A stretch of DNA of 64,000 bases. Origin: an uncultured Spirochaetales bacterium (lineage in GTDB: Bacteria; Spirochaetota; Spirochaetia; Sphaerochaetales; Sphaerochaetaceae). The notes under the pieces are model-generated. The model was not told the origin of the DNA and searched no databases. It saw nothing but the letters and a program-made list of their open reading frames with translations. The first letter of the stretch is position 1; each line of letters opens with the position of its first letter. Position numbers and translations under genes: made by a program. Below, one piece after another: positions 1 to 9,293 of this stretch. The stretch is from positions 62,001 through 126,000 of the forward strand of contig CASEAG010000028.1 of NCBI GenBank assembly GCA_949285785.1, in the 5' to 3' direction.

Positions 1-1162
1 CATGGCTTATCATGTGGTTGGGATTCTGCATGACATAGCCGATCTTGCGGCTGCGCTCGGCTATGCTGTCGGAACCTGCATCCCTTCCATTGATGGATAT
101 GCCGCCGCTGTCAGGTGTCAGAATCCCCGTGAGCAGGCTGGCAAGAGTGCTCTTGCCGGCTCCGTTCTTGCCGAGAATCGAGACCATCTCGCCCTTGCGT
201 ATCCTGAAGGATATTCCATTGAGCGCATTGCGCTTCCCGTCATATGAATAGGTGACATCCTTGAACTCGAGGGCGGTCTCGTTTTCGCTGAGCTCCAGAT
301 TGCGTCGTCTGGAACTGAACCACTTCATCAGATCGTCCCTGTATGGAGCGATGTCGAGAGAATCGAAGGAGGCGATGTCCTCATCATGCGTGAAGTCGCA
401 TCCCGCGTTGCGCAGCGCCGAGACATACAGCGGCTCTCTCGTGCCCTTCTCCACCAGGATCCCTGACTGGAGAACATGGGCGGGGGTGTCGTCCATGACG
501 ATCCGGCCCTCGTCGACAAGGACGATCCTGTCGACCGGGCGGTGGAGGACATCCTCCACCCTGTGCTCGATTATGATGACAGTCTTGCCGGTCTTCCTGT
601 GAAGATCATCGATCAGTTCGATTGCAAGCTCGCCTGTGGCAGGATCGAGCGCTGCAAGCGGTTCGTCGAACAGGAGCACGGAAACATCGTCCACTAGGAC
701 GCCCGAGAGTGCAACCCTCTGTTTCTGTCCTCCCGAAACCTGGTCGGGTTTCGAATCCAGGAAATCCTGCATTCCGACCATTGAGGCGACATCACGCACA
801 GCGTCGTGCATCTGTCCGGTGGATACGCACTGGTTCTCGAGGGAGAACGCGATATCCTCGCCGACAGAAAGTCCGACGAACTGGGCGTCGGTGTCCTGAA
901 GGACGGTTCCGACGACCTTGCTGATCTCGTAAATGTCGCTTTCAGTGGTCTGTTTTCCATTGATTCTCAGACTCCCCTTCACGATACCGCCGAGCGAATG
1001 TGGAATGAGCCCGTTGATGCAGTTGCCGATAGTGGACTTGCCACTGCCGCTCGCACCGGCGATGAGAATCTTCTCACCGTTCCTGATCGTGAGATTCACG
1101 TCATGGATCGTGGGCTCTTTCTGGCTCTTGTACTGGAAGGAGAAGTCCGAGAACTCGATCAT
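1..1162 (-). CDS. ECF transporter duplicated ATPase (EcfA-EcfA' fusion), partial
   Basis: This is the energising ATPase of an energy-coupling-factor vitamin transporter; it binds ATP on the cytoplasmic face and drives an S/T membrane pair. The translation begins MIEFSDFSF (ATG at 1162). Domain 1 has Walker A GASGSGKST (residues 36-44), signature VSGGQKQR and Walker B VLLFDEP. A second ABC domain follows, with Walker A GKNGAGKST near residue 345, before the window edge cuts it, so two ATPase halves are fused in one chain. The start lies 8 nt after the stop of the S component, which makes them one operon. A T component is expected just beyond the left edge. The family call is firm; the substrate is not shown by this gene. 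Confidence 0.9.
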   Translation of the reverse strand, partial: MIEFSDFSFQYKSQKEPTIHDVNLTIRNGEKILIAGASGSGKSTIGNCINGLIPHSLGGIVKGSLRINGKQTTESDIYEISKVVGTVLQDTDAQFVGLSVGEDIAFSLENQCVSTGQMHDAVRDVASMVGMQDFLDSKPDQVSGGQKQRVALSGVLVDDVSVLLFDEPLAALDPATGELAIELIDDLHRKTGKTVIIIEHRVEDVLHRPVDRIVLVDEGRIVMDDTPAHVLQSGILVEKGTREPLYVSALRNAGCDFTHDEDIASFDSLDIAPYRDDLMKWFSSRRRNLELSENETALEFKDVTYSYDGKRNALNGISFRIRKGEMVSILGKNGAGKSTLASLLTGILTPDSGGISINGRDAGSDSIAERSRKIGYVMQNPNHMISH

Positions 1163-1170
1163 CCAGCGCC

Positions 1171-1731
1171 TCAGGCTTCCTTGTCTTCGCTCAGGCTGAT
1201 GCTGGAGGAGAACTTCTTCGCGACGAGCAGGAGAAGAGCACTTCCGATGACGGCGATGACGACCGTGTTGGAGACCGTCGTGACCTGCTGCTGGACAAGA
1301 GTCTTGGCAAAGGGCTCTGCGTATGCGATGACGTCGAGGATGACCGACACGCCATAGCCGACGAAGTTGGCGACAAGAGCCATGACCGTGTTGATCGCGA
1401 CTTCCTTCCAGCCGAAGACTCCGTTCTCGAGGCTGTGCTTCGTGATCATCGGATAAAGGCCCATCAGACCTCCCACGATTGCGCTGCCGATCGCCCAGCT
1501 GAACCAGATCTGGCCGTAGACGAGGTCGGTGATGCAGTGGCCGATGAAGCCGACGAGAATACCGACCACCGGGCCCCAGATGGCTGCAAAGAGCGAAAGG
1601 ATCGCCATTGCGGGCTTGAGGTAGGTGTTGGTGAACACGGGCACGGAGAGAAGTCCTCCGAATCCGTAGAGAGCCGCACCGATCGCGATGATGACGACAC
1701 TCTTGACATAGTTGATGTTCCGATTTGCCAT
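1171..1731 (-). CDS. ECF transporter S component (UPF0397 / riboflavin-type family)
   Basis: This 186-residue integral membrane protein is the substrate-binding subunit of an ECF transporter. It has about five hydrophobic helices, including a conserved-looking stretch AAIWGPVVGILVGFIGH (about residues 49-65), typical of the UPF0397 (ECF-ribofla_trS) family. A good Shine-Dalgarno (TAGGAGG) lies just upstream of the ATG at 1731. It sits between a SAM hydroxide adenosyltransferase upstream and its ATPase downstream, all on one transcript. The family name suggests riboflavin, but S components switch ligand easily and no riboswitch is visible, so the ligand is unassigned. Confidence 0.85.
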   Translation of the reverse strand: MANRNINYVKSVVIIAIGAALYGFGGLLSVPVFTNTYLKPAMAILSLFAAIWGPVVGILVGFIGHCITDLVYGQIWFSWAIGSAIVGGLMGLYPMITKHSLENGVFGWKEVAINTVMALVANFVGYGVSVILDVIAYAEPFAKTLVQQQVTTVSNTVVIAVIGSALLLLVAKKFSSSISLSEDKEA

Positions 1732-1758
1732 TTCTATCCTCCTAGATAGAGTGATTTC

Positions 1759-2634
1759 TCATCTTTTCGTAAGACGGATCAGCCAGCCTTCTCCTGTACC
1801 GATCCTGTATTCCTGTGCAAAAGACCCCTGATTGACGGCAACGCCGACGTTCAGAAGGCTGTTGATGTAGACAAGTGCATCGCCCTTGGCCACCTCGGTG
1901 AAGTTCCGGCACAACTTGAGCTCATAGCCGTAGACTATGCGGCCACGATAGCTGATGGTGACGTCGACATGATCCCCGTAATGGACACCGTATTCCTCGA
2001 GCATGGTGTCCTTGATGTTGGTCCACAGAGAACCGTAACGGGTGTCCAGAATATCGATCGAGCCATAGATCGAGCCATCCTTGATGACACTGTCCTGGAC
2101 ATTCAGCATGACAGAATGCGAATCGAGGAGAGGTCCGACCTCGTCGAAGGTGATGATGCCGGAGGCAAGACGGGCTCCTGTGTATGCATAGACGTCACGA
2201 CCGTGGAACGTGTAGCTCCTCTGGCTGTTCTTGAGCCTGTTCACCGCTTCGGATATCCTGCGTCTCTCGAGGATTCCGATCTCGCGCTCGACATGCGTCA
2301 GCGTTCCGTTGTCCGGAGTGACGACGACGTGTCCGCTCTTCGTGATGACGGCGACGGACTCCCTGTCTGATCCGACACCGGGATCGACGACACATACGAA
2401 GACGGTTCCGGGAGCCCAGTAGGTCATGGCCTGGATCAGGCGGTAGCTCGCCTCCCATATGTTGAACTGGGGAATCTCGTGAGTGAGGTCCTCGAGCCTG
2501 AGGGCGTGGTCGACCTCGTCTGCGACGCCATGCATCGCGCTGACGGCTCCGTCGACGGTTCCGAAATCCGACATGAACACGACTGTGCCCCGCTTCACCC
2601 AGGGCATTTCCTTCTTGAGTTCCTCGATTGTCAT
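1759..2634 (-). CDS. SAM hydroxide adenosyltransferase (SAM hydrolase, DUF62)
   Basis: This enzyme hydrolyses S-adenosylmethionine to adenosine and methionine. The 291-residue chain shows the N-terminal FMSDFG motif (about residues 20-25), the DPGVG loop (about 88-92) and TPDNGTL (about 107-113), all hallmarks of the SAM_HAT N domain, followed by the beta-barrel C domain. It starts 11 nt after ybeY and is followed 27 nt later by the ECF S component, so it is co-transcribed with a vitamin transporter; members of this family are often found beside ECF genes. The physiological role of the family is still poorly understood. The catalytic family is clear from the motifs; the link to the transporter is inference. 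Confidence 0.88.
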   Translation of the reverse strand: MTIEELKKEMPWVKRGTVVFMSDFGTVDGAVSAMHGVADEVDHALRLEDLTHEIPQFNIWEASYRLIQAMTYWAPGTVFVCVVDPGVGSDRESVAVITKSGHVVVTPDNGTLTHVEREIGILERRRISEAVNRLKNSQRSYTFHGRDVYAYTGARLASGIITFDEVGPLLDSHSVMLNVQDSVIKDGSIYGSIDILDTRYGSLWTNIKDTMLEEYGVHYGDHVDVTISYRGRIVYGYELKLCRNFTEVAKGDALVYINSLLNVGVAVNQGSFAQEYRIGTGEGWLIRLTKR

Positions 2635-2645
2635 AACGAACGCTC

Positions 2646-3113
2646 TTATATCACATTTTCCATGCTTTGCAAAAGCTCCTCCTGCCGGATCAGCATCGGC
2701 TCTGATGCAAAGTCGTTGGTCTTGTGGTCCATTCCCCCAAGGTGGAGTACCCCATGGATCAGAAGGCGTACAAGCTCCTCTCGCTCGCCCGCATGGAATT
2801 CCCTTGCGTTCTCCGCCATCCTGTCAAGGCAGATCAGGACATCCCCCCATTCCTTCTCGTCGCCGGCGACCACGAAGTCCTCCTGGCAGTCGTCGAGGGC
2901 AAAGGTCAGTATGTCGGTCGGAGCGTCGATCCCCCTGTATGTCCTGTTTTCGTCATGGATAGTCTCGGGACTGACGAAGCTGACAGAGAACGTGCCATGG
3001 CCGAGGATCCTTGTGGCCACATCGTCAAGGACCTTGCGGACAAAATCCTCAGGTGCCCTCTCCTCGTACTCCGGCTTCTCGTAGATGACATCGTATTCAA
3101 GCATTCTCATCAT
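2646..3113 (-). CDS. ybeY: YbeY endoribonuclease (rRNA maturation factor)
   Basis: This zinc-dependent single-strand endoribonuclease acts in 16S rRNA 3'-end maturation and ribosome quality control. The metal motif H-x3-H-x5-H is seen as HGVLHLGGMDH near the C-terminus, and the N-terminal half has the family stretch NRTYRGIDAPTDILTFAL. The length of about 155 residues is normal. The start overlaps the end of pgpH by 17 nt; MLEYDV, three codons in, is an alternative start. phoH-pgpH-ybeY is a common bacterial gene order, which supports the call. Confidence 0.95.
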   Translation of the reverse strand: MMRMLEYDVIYEKPEYEERAPEDFVRKVLDDVATRILGHGTFSVSFVSPETIHDENRTYRGIDAPTDILTFALDDCQEDFVVAGDEKEWGDVLICLDRMAENAREFHAGEREELVRLLIHGVLHLGGMDHKTNDFASEPMLIRQEELLQSMENVI

Positions 3114-5298
3114 CCTTCGAATACTGGATTCTCATATGGTCGCGTCCGAACGCCTGATGGACGAAGACGCGCTTGATCTTCTCGATCTCGGCCATGGAGA
3201 GCATGCAGTCGTCGAGCTGGTTGCCGTTCATCTTGCCCACGAGGATCGAAGTGAAGAGCTTCTCGTAGCGCAGCGTGGTCGGCTTCTTCAGCGTCCTCGA
3301 CGCGGCTTCGAAGCAGTCGGCAAGCATCACGATTCCAGCCTCCTTTGACTGCGGGATGTCAGATGTGTATCGGAAGTCCTCCTCGTTGACCTGGATCGGG
3401 GTCCTGGAGGCTTTGGCCTCCTCGATGGCCTTGTTGTAGAAGAACGAGATTATGTCGTTGCCGTGATGCTGATCGATGATATCCAGGACCTCCTGGGGAA
3501 GACCGATCTCCTTGCCCTTCTCCACACCGAGCTTGACATGGCTCTTTATGACCGCGGCGGAAAGCGTGTACTTCATCTCGTCATGGACGTTTGGCCCGCC
3601 GGCCTGGTTCTCGATGAAGTATTCGGGATGGTCGGCCTTGCCGATGTCATGATAAAGTCCACCGACCTTTGCAAGCTCGGCGTTGGCGCCGATCTCCTTG
3701 GCGGCGTTGTATGCCATGTCGGACACGTTCATCGAATGGTTGTAGGTGCCGATTGCCTGGCTGCGCAGCCTGACCAGGACGGAACTGTCGGTGCTGCTGA
3801 GCTCATGTAGGCGGAACACCGTGGGTATGTTGAGGAAATGCTCCAGCAGCGGAAGCAACAGCGAGATCGCCATGTATGTGATCGCGACGTTGACCGTTAC
3901 CGCAAACACCTCCTGGATGAGGTAGATCAGAGGCTTGTCCTCGATGAAATGGAACGCCAGAGTGATGAAGATGTTCGCAAGCGCCGTATAGAAGCCCTGG
4001 TAGATCATGTCCAGTCTGGCGACGGAGAAACGCATCAGCAGCAGCGAGATCTCGATGCTGAAGATCAGGTAGAAGAACGTCATCTGGTCCGTCGACGGCA
4101 GGAACAGGATGAAACAAGCATACACGGCTCCACCGAGGAAGCCCACGCGTTTCCGGTTTGTAAGCTGACACATGAGCAGAGGCAGGAACAGGAATGGAAG
4201 AACCTGGTCCATCGCACCCTCCATGTGGCGGAAGAAGAACGTCGACAGATAGCTCAGGATCAGCATCAGAGCCATCGTGATCAGGAATATGAACGTGTAG
4301 ATGCGCACACGGTACTTGCGCTCGATGAAGAAGCAGAGGAAATACAGGGCGACATAGAGGATGACGGCGAAGAAAAGCAGCCGTCCGGTCATCTGCATGA
4401 ACGACACGTCGACCGTTATTCCGTTGATCCTGGCGATCGTCTGCAGGGCGCGCTCGGTGACTATCGTGTCGTAGCGCAGGATGTAGTCGCCTTCATGGAT
4501 CTCGGCCATGACCGCCGGGGTGGCGTCCATCGCTGCCTGTCTGAGCTTCTGGGTGGACAGGACATCATAGTGCACATTGGGCTGCACGGTCATGGAGACC
4601 AGTTCATACAGCGCGGAGAACGCATCGGCGGTCAGGGCGACGTCGTAGTCACGGAGAAATTCTATGAGACTGTCAGAAAGGTTGTCGGCTGTGACCACAT
4701 CCCCGATGTCGATCGTCTTCTCCTGGAGCCGGTAGTCGTATGTCGCAGGCAGCTGCGCACAGATGGAATCATAGCCCTCGGAACCGATCTCCACGAGCTC
4801 GGCAGTGTCGAAGACCCCGGAATAGGAGAAATAGTCGAGGGCATCGTACATGAGGAGCCTGACGGTTCTGCGCTCGTCATCATCCAGTCCGTTCCAGATC
4901 TCGATGAAGGATGAAGGCACGCCATGCCCGGCAAGCGCATCGTCCCCACCCAGAAGGGCCGAGGCGAGAGAATCCGCCCTTGCGTCCATCTCTAGGGAGT
5001 CCGCCATCGAATAGCGGAAGCGTGGCAGCACGTTGTGTGCGTTCTGCTCCTTCAGCTCCCTGGTGGCACTCTCGTCCTCGAACGAGATGTCATATGGGGC
5101 GACCACGTCCTCGTTCGAGAGCATGCCCGGCTGATAGTCGTACAGCAGCTCGACGGTTATCAGGGAGTTCGACATGCTCAGGATCGGTATGACAAGGCCG
5201 AGGATTATGTTCAACAGGAACAGGGCGACAAGGACCATGACGGTCCTCATCGAGTATTTCCCGCTTCCATCGGAAAGCAGCGGACTCGTGCTAATCAT
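3097..5298 (-). CDS. pgpH: 7TM-HD family phosphohydrolase (PgpH/YqfF-type)
   Basis: This 733-residue membrane enzyme has one N-terminal helix (about 20-42), a long extracytoplasmic 7TMR-HDED-type domain, seven transmembrane helices in the middle (about 305-480) and a cytoplasmic HD domain. The catalytic metal motif is seen as YHDIGK followed by ADHPEYF. PgpH proteins of Firmicutes degrade cyclic di-AMP, so a role in c-di-AMP turnover is the likely one, but that is transferred from relatives. The gene overlaps phoH by 8 nt and ybeY by 17 nt, implying translational coupling in the ispG-uvrA-lptD-phoH operon. Confidence 0.9.
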   Translation of the reverse strand: MISTSPLLSDGSGKYSMRTVMVLVALFLLNIILGLVIPILSMSNSLITVELLYDYQPGMLSNEDVVAPYDISFEDESATRELKEQNAHNVLPRFRYSMADSLEMDARADSLASALLGGDDALAGHGVPSSFIEIWNGLDDDERRTVRLLMYDALDYFSYSGVFDTAELVEIGSEGYDSICAQLPATYDYRLQEKTIDIGDVVTADNLSDSLIEFLRDYDVALTADAFSALYELVSMTVQPNVHYDVLSTQKLRQAAMDATPAVMAEIHEGDYILRYDTIVTERALQTIARINGITVDVSFMQMTGRLLFFAVILYVALYFLCFFIERKYRVRIYTFIFLITMALMLILSYLSTFFFRHMEGAMDQVLPFLFLPLLMCQLTNRKRVGFLGGAVYACFILFLPSTDQMTFFYLIFSIEISLLLMRFSVARLDMIYQGFYTALANIFITLAFHFIEDKPLIYLIQEVFAVTVNVAITYMAISLLLPLLEHFLNIPTVFRLHELSSTDSSVLVRLRSQAIGTYNHSMNVSDMAYNAAKEIGANAELAKVGGLYHDIGKADHPEYFIENQAGGPNVHDEMKYTLSAAVIKSHVKLGVEKGKEIGLPQEVLDIIDQHHGNDIISFFYNKAIEEAKASRTPIQVNEEDFRYTSDIPQSKEAGIVMLADCFEAASRTLKKPTTLRYEKLFTSILVGKMNGNQLDDCMLSMAEIEKIKRVFVHQAFGRDHMRIQYSKDDENA

Positions 5299-6226
5299 TC
5301 CAGTCCCTCTCCTCCTCGTCCTGATAGCAGCCGATTATGGCCCTGACAAGACGCGACCTTATGATGTCGGCCGACCTGAATTGTACCACAGCCAGCCCGT
5401 CGATGTCATGGAGGATGCCGAGGGCATGTACGAGTCCGCTTTCGGTCTTCCTTGGCAGGTCTATCTGCGTAAGGTCGCCCGTGATGACCGCCTTGCTGTC
5501 CTCGCCGAGCCTTGTGAGGAACATCTTCATCTGGCCCTTTGTCGTGTTCTGGGCCTCGTCCAGAAGCACTATGCTCCTGTTGAGAGAGCGACCCCTCATA
5601 TAGGCAAGCGGGCTTATCTCGATCTGGCCGGCCTCCTCCATTCTCCTGATCTGGGCCGGTGGGATGAAGTATTCCATGGCATCATACAGCGGTTTCAGAT
5701 ACGGATTCAGCTTCTGCGAGAGATCTCCAGGCAGGAAGCCCAGGCTCTCGCCCGCCTCGACGACGGGACGCGTCAGGACCAGTTTCTGCTTTTTTCCGGA
5801 CAGGACCTGGGACAGGGCGTAAGCAATCGCGAGGAAGGTCTTCCCCGTACCTGCAGGACCGGTCGCGAAGACGACCTGGTTCTCGAACAGGGAGGCGATG
5901 TACTCCTTCTGCCTGCGGCTCTTCGGCCAGATGGAATGGGAGGCGACGACGAGATCGTACCGGTTGAGGCCATCCCTGGAATCGTCCTCCAGAGAGTTCC
6001 ATTCCATGTACAGCTCGTTCTCCGCGAACGGTTCCTGTCTAGACGCGGCCAGTCTGGCCAGGTGCGTGAAGAAGGCGGAGATTCTTGCATCGTCGCTTCC
6101 CGTCTGCAGCTGGTTGCCCCTCGTCGTCAGGTCTGTCGAAAGCAGGAACTCCAGATAAGGCAGGTTCGCATCGTTTATGCCGAGGATCTTCGCCATCTCG
6201 TTTCCGTCATTGAAGAATATTGTCAT
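5291..6226 (-). CDS. phoH: PhoH-family ATPase (PhoH/YbeZ)
   Basis: This cytoplasmic P-loop ATPase of 311 residues is related to the helicase core and is usually paired with YbeY. Walker A is GPAGTGKT with the following FLAIAYAL, Walker B is IVLLDEAQN, and ITGDLTQIDLP matches the family. The frame is open further upstream, but ATG 6226 (MTIFFNDGN) is preceded by GGAAGGAG at good spacing and lies just after the lptD-like stop, so that start was chosen. YbeZ-type proteins act with YbeY in RNA metabolism; that role is inferred here. Confidence 0.92.
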   Translation of the reverse strand: MTIFFNDGNEMAKILGINDANLPYLEFLLSTDLTTRGNQLQTGSDDARISAFFTHLARLAASRQEPFAENELYMEWNSLEDDSRDGLNRYDLVVASHSIWPKSRRQKEYIASLFENQVVFATGPAGTGKTFLAIAYALSQVLSGKKQKLVLTRPVVEAGESLGFLPGDLSQKLNPYLKPLYDAMEYFIPPAQIRRMEEAGQIEISPLAYMRGRSLNRSIVLLDEAQNTTKGQMKMFLTRLGEDSKAVITGDLTQIDLPRKTESGLVHALGILHDIDGLAVVQFRSADIIRSRLVRAIIGCYQDEEERDWND

Positions 6227-6242
6227 CTTGCTCCTTCCGGTC

Positions 6243-9200
6243 CTAGTCGGAGTACAGACTGTCGGACTGTCGCCATGAACCGTCCCTGCTCGACCAGGTC
6301 TGGTCCACCTTGAGGTCCGGAATCGTGTTCCAACGCAGATATATCGCGAAGGTCGGCACCCAGCGGTAGTCCCGTCCAACGCTCTCGAGAGAGGCGGTAT
6401 ACCTCAGATGCAGGTCCCAGTCCCCCATGTAATGCACCAGCTCGATGTCAAATGCCTCCATGTTGAACTGAGTGCTCCCCCTTCCATCCCCGAAGAAGTC
6501 GAACGACCTGAGCAGGTCATCCCACAACAGGGTGAACGAGAACCTTCCGTCCTCCAGATAACGATAGAAACCATTGTTCGTCGTTGTCAATGACAGGGAC
6601 AGGTCCATGAACTCCGCAATCGAGAAGGTCAGGCCAGTTTTGAGACTCAGCGAGGATGAATATGGATTGAGGAAATCGTAGCGCAGTCTTCCGTCAAGCA
6701 GCAGGCCGAGGTGTATGCGGTTCTTCCAGGCATGGATGTCGACATCCTTCACGTCGAGATGGAGTTCGAAGTAGTCGGCCTGCAGACCGTCGTCCTCACT
6801 GGTGAAGTTGAGCGTGAAGTCCAGATACGGTATCGCCAGCACGCTCCTCAGGCTCTCGACGACATTGCGACGCCCCTTGTCGAACGCATCCCAGTCGAGG
6901 TACTGGGTGAACGAGAACCTCCTGTCGGCGGTTCTCAGCGAAAGCGAGGCGTCGAAGCTGAAGGGATCGATGAGACGGCTGCCATCCTCGTTCGCGCTCT
7001 CATACAGCCCGCTGAAGCTGAAGGACAGATGGTCGAAGACCAGTGCGAGGGAGAAGTTCACATCCTCGCTCCTGAATCGCCCCTCCTCCTCTTCAAGGAA
7101 CCTCCAGGCGAAGGAGGCCGTCAGTGGGCCGACCCTGTAGCCGAGACGGGGCTCGAGAGATCCGGACAGAGGCGGAAGAACGTACTTGAGCGAAGGCGTG
7201 AACTGTCCGTAGCCGTCGATGTCACCGAAGCTCTTTGAGAATGTCAGCGAATGGGTACGCACGTTGTCCCGGTCGAACCGGTAGAGGGTCTCCGCCGATC
7301 CGCCGCCATCCGTGGTCCTCTCGTTTCGCCATCTGTAGAGATAAGTGCTGAACTCGTAGCTTATCCCGATGACGGGAACAGAGGCCTTCGTCGTCGAAAG
7401 GAGCGAGAACGTGCTGCGATGCTCCTCGTCGGCGCTCTGGTCGTATTCGTAGCTGTAGGATGGAGAGAGCGACTGCGAGAACGAGAACCACTTGCCCATG
7501 ACGCCCTCCAGTTCGAGTCTGACTGACGAGTCCGAGCTCAGCTCCTGGTCCTCCGTCTTCCATTCCTCACCACCCTGGTCCAGCTCGAAGCCGTTGTGGA
7601 GGCGCTCGGTGATGCTGTATGCAAGCGAGAGCCCCCACTCCTCGTTCGTCGCAAGCGCCTGACGCTTCGGCTCGAGGACGTACATGTCGTAAAGGAGCGG
7701 ATCGGAGAGCATGAACTGGTCCATGATATCGGGTCTCTCCTCCTCTCCTTTCTCGTCGACGTCCTCGAACTGGAACAGATGGCCGGACATGGTGAATGTG
7801 AAGGATGGAAGGGTTATGTCGCTGATGATGTACTTCATCTCGTCGCTGTTCCAGTCAAATGAGGCGTTCGCCCTTATCGAGGAAAGGCGTAGGGTCGACA
7901 CATAGCTGCTGGTGTACTGTGATGGAAGGTACAGGGATCCTGAAAGCAGTGCCTCGTAGCTGTTCATGATGCTCGAATACGTCGAGGGGAACGTCTGTTC
8001 CGCACCGAAGATGGAGTCGATGGAGAAACCGGTCAGCCTGTTGCCGTATGAGCGCAGGACATATGGGTCGGAATACAGCGGCAGCGAGAAGTCGAGGGTG
8101 CCGAAGGAAGACGAGAGTCTGGCCTGGTTGACCGAATAGTATCGCAGATTCCCGTCGTAGTAGGAGACATCGGGGGAAAGGACAAGGGCGGTGTTGGAGC
8201 CGATCGAGAAGACGTCGGCGGGCTTGATGAGCGTATCGAATCCAAGCAGCATACCGGCGTTCTGGTAGACGTCTGCAAGCAGTGCCAGATAGCTCCCGCT
8301 CTCCATGGCCCAGCGGGCGAAATCGCCTTGCGGCTCACCTTCCTCGTAGTAGAGACCGTTGGACACCATGGGCCCGTCTGACTCGCTGCGGAGAATCGAG
8401 GCGAAGGAGCTCTCCTCTGCGTCGTCGAATCCCGGGTACGAGCCGAACACCTCGGTCGTCGTGGAGACGAACATGCCCCTGTCCGATCTGAAGCCGAAGG
8501 CCGGGTTGATCACGAGCCTGCTGCCAGGATAGAAGAAGGCCGGGATATACAGCAGAGGCACCCTTCCTATCGACAGATAGGCGTTGGTCATGAACATGTC
8601 CCCGCCTTCGAGCAGGGCCAGGTTCTCGGCGGTTATCGAGGAATAGGCGGTATCCGGATTCGATGTCAGATAGCCGTTGGAGAAGAACATGCCGTCGTCC
8701 TGGCTGCGGTAGTTGAGAATGTCGCCGGTGGTGTAGAACGTGACCTGCTCGTCCTCGTTGTTCGTCCTCTGGGTGGTCGTGGTCCCCCCTGATACCACAA
8801 GGTCGCCAGAATCGTAGAGGTAGGTCACGATGTCGGCGCTTATGTTCTCCATGCCGCTCTTCTCGTCGCCGTCCCTGTATGTCACTCCTCCGTAGGCGGT
8901 CAGCCGTCCGGCCTCGGGATCGAGAATCATCCTCTGCGATTCCAGCGTCCTGCCCGTCTCGTCCCCCTCCAGCGTGAACGACACCTCGACATCCCCTGAG
9001 AGCATGACGAGTCCTGATTGGGTGACGTCCATGTTGTCCGCGTGGACTATCTCGAGCGAATAACCGCCCTCCTCCTCGACGACCTCGTCAAGGATGTCCC
9101 CTTCGCCCAGCTGCTCGAGAAGAGCGCTGCGCAGTGTCGATGCAGACAGGCCGGTATCCATACCTCTGACCTCGGCCATCGAGATGATCGTATCGTCATC

Positions 9201-9293
9201 GGCATTCCTGATGAAATGGGCCGCCTCGCCCTCCGCCTGCAAGGCGGAAAGACACATGACAAGGATGATCGTCAGGACAGCCGGTCTTCTCAT
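6243..9293 (-). CDS. LptD-like outer-membrane beta-barrel protein
   Basis: A 1016-residue exported protein with a signal peptide ([20 protein letters not shown]), an N-terminal OstA/LptA-like beta region (about 75-215, with paired EVSF/TAYGGVTYRDGD elements) and a long C-terminal region of alternating aromatic beta strands ending in an acidic/serine tail. The stretch NAYLSIGRVPLLYIPAFFYPG is typical of LptD. Spirochaetes such as Treponema carry LptD-like proteins even though many lack classical LPS, so the cargo may be another glycolipid. The start overlaps the uvrA stop by 4 nt (ATGA), which implies coupling. Sequence divergence is high in this family; the architecture makes the call likely. 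Confidence 0.8.
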   Translation of the reverse strand: MRRPAVLTIILVMCLSALQAEGEAAHFIRNADDDTIISMAEVRGMDTGLSASTLRSALLEQLGEGDILDEVVEEEGGYSLEIVHADNMDVTQSGLVMLSGDVEVSFTLEGDETGRTLESQRMILDPEAGRLTAYGGVTYRDGDEKSGMENISADIVTYLYDSGDLVVSGGTTTTQRTNNEDEQVTFYTTGDILNYRSQDDGMFFSNGYLTSNPDTAYSSITAENLALLEGGDMFMTNAYLSIGRVPLLYIPAFFYPGSRLVINPAFGFRSDRGMFVSTTTEVFGSYPGFDDAEESSFASILRSESDGPMVSNGLYYEEGEPQGDFARWAMESGSYLALLADVYQNAGMLLGFDTLIKPADVFSIGSNTALVLSPDVSYYDGNLRYYSVNQARLSSSFGTLDFSLPLYSDPYVLRSYGNRLTGFSIDSIFGAEQTFPSTYSSIMNSYEALLSGSLYLPSQYTSSYVSTLRLSSIRANASFDWNSDEMKYIISDITLPSFTFTMSGHLFQFEDVDEKGEEERPDIMDQFMLSDPLLYDMYVLEPKRQALATNEEWGLSLAYSITERLHNGFELDQGGEEWKTEDQELSSDSSVRLELEGVMGKWFSFSQSLSPSYSYEYDQSADEEHRSTFSLLSTTKASVPVIGISYEFSTYLYRWRNERTTDGGGSAETLYRFDRDNVRTHSLTFSKSFGDIDGYGQFTPSLKYVLPPLSGSLEPRLGYRVGPLTASFAWRFLEEEEGRFRSEDVNFSLALVFDHLSFSFSGLYESANEDGSRLIDPFSFDASLSLRTADRRFSFTQYLDWDAFDKGRRNVVESLRSVLAIPYLDFTLNFTSEDDGLQADYFELHLDVKDVDIHAWKNRIHLGLLLDGRLRYDFLNPYSSSLSLKTGLTFSIAEFMDLSLSLTTTNNGFYRYLEDGRFSFTLLWDDLLRSFDFFGDGRGSTQFNMEAFDIELVHYMGDWDLHLRYTASLESVGRDYRWVPTFAIYLRWNTIPDLKVDQTWSSRDGSWRQSDSLYSD

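Noticed and set aside
3838-4914. Plus-strand open frame of about 358 codons opposite pgpH
   Set aside because: Antisense shadow; low-complexity His/Gln/Asp/Glu-rich translation with no domain, opposite a well-supported membrane protein.
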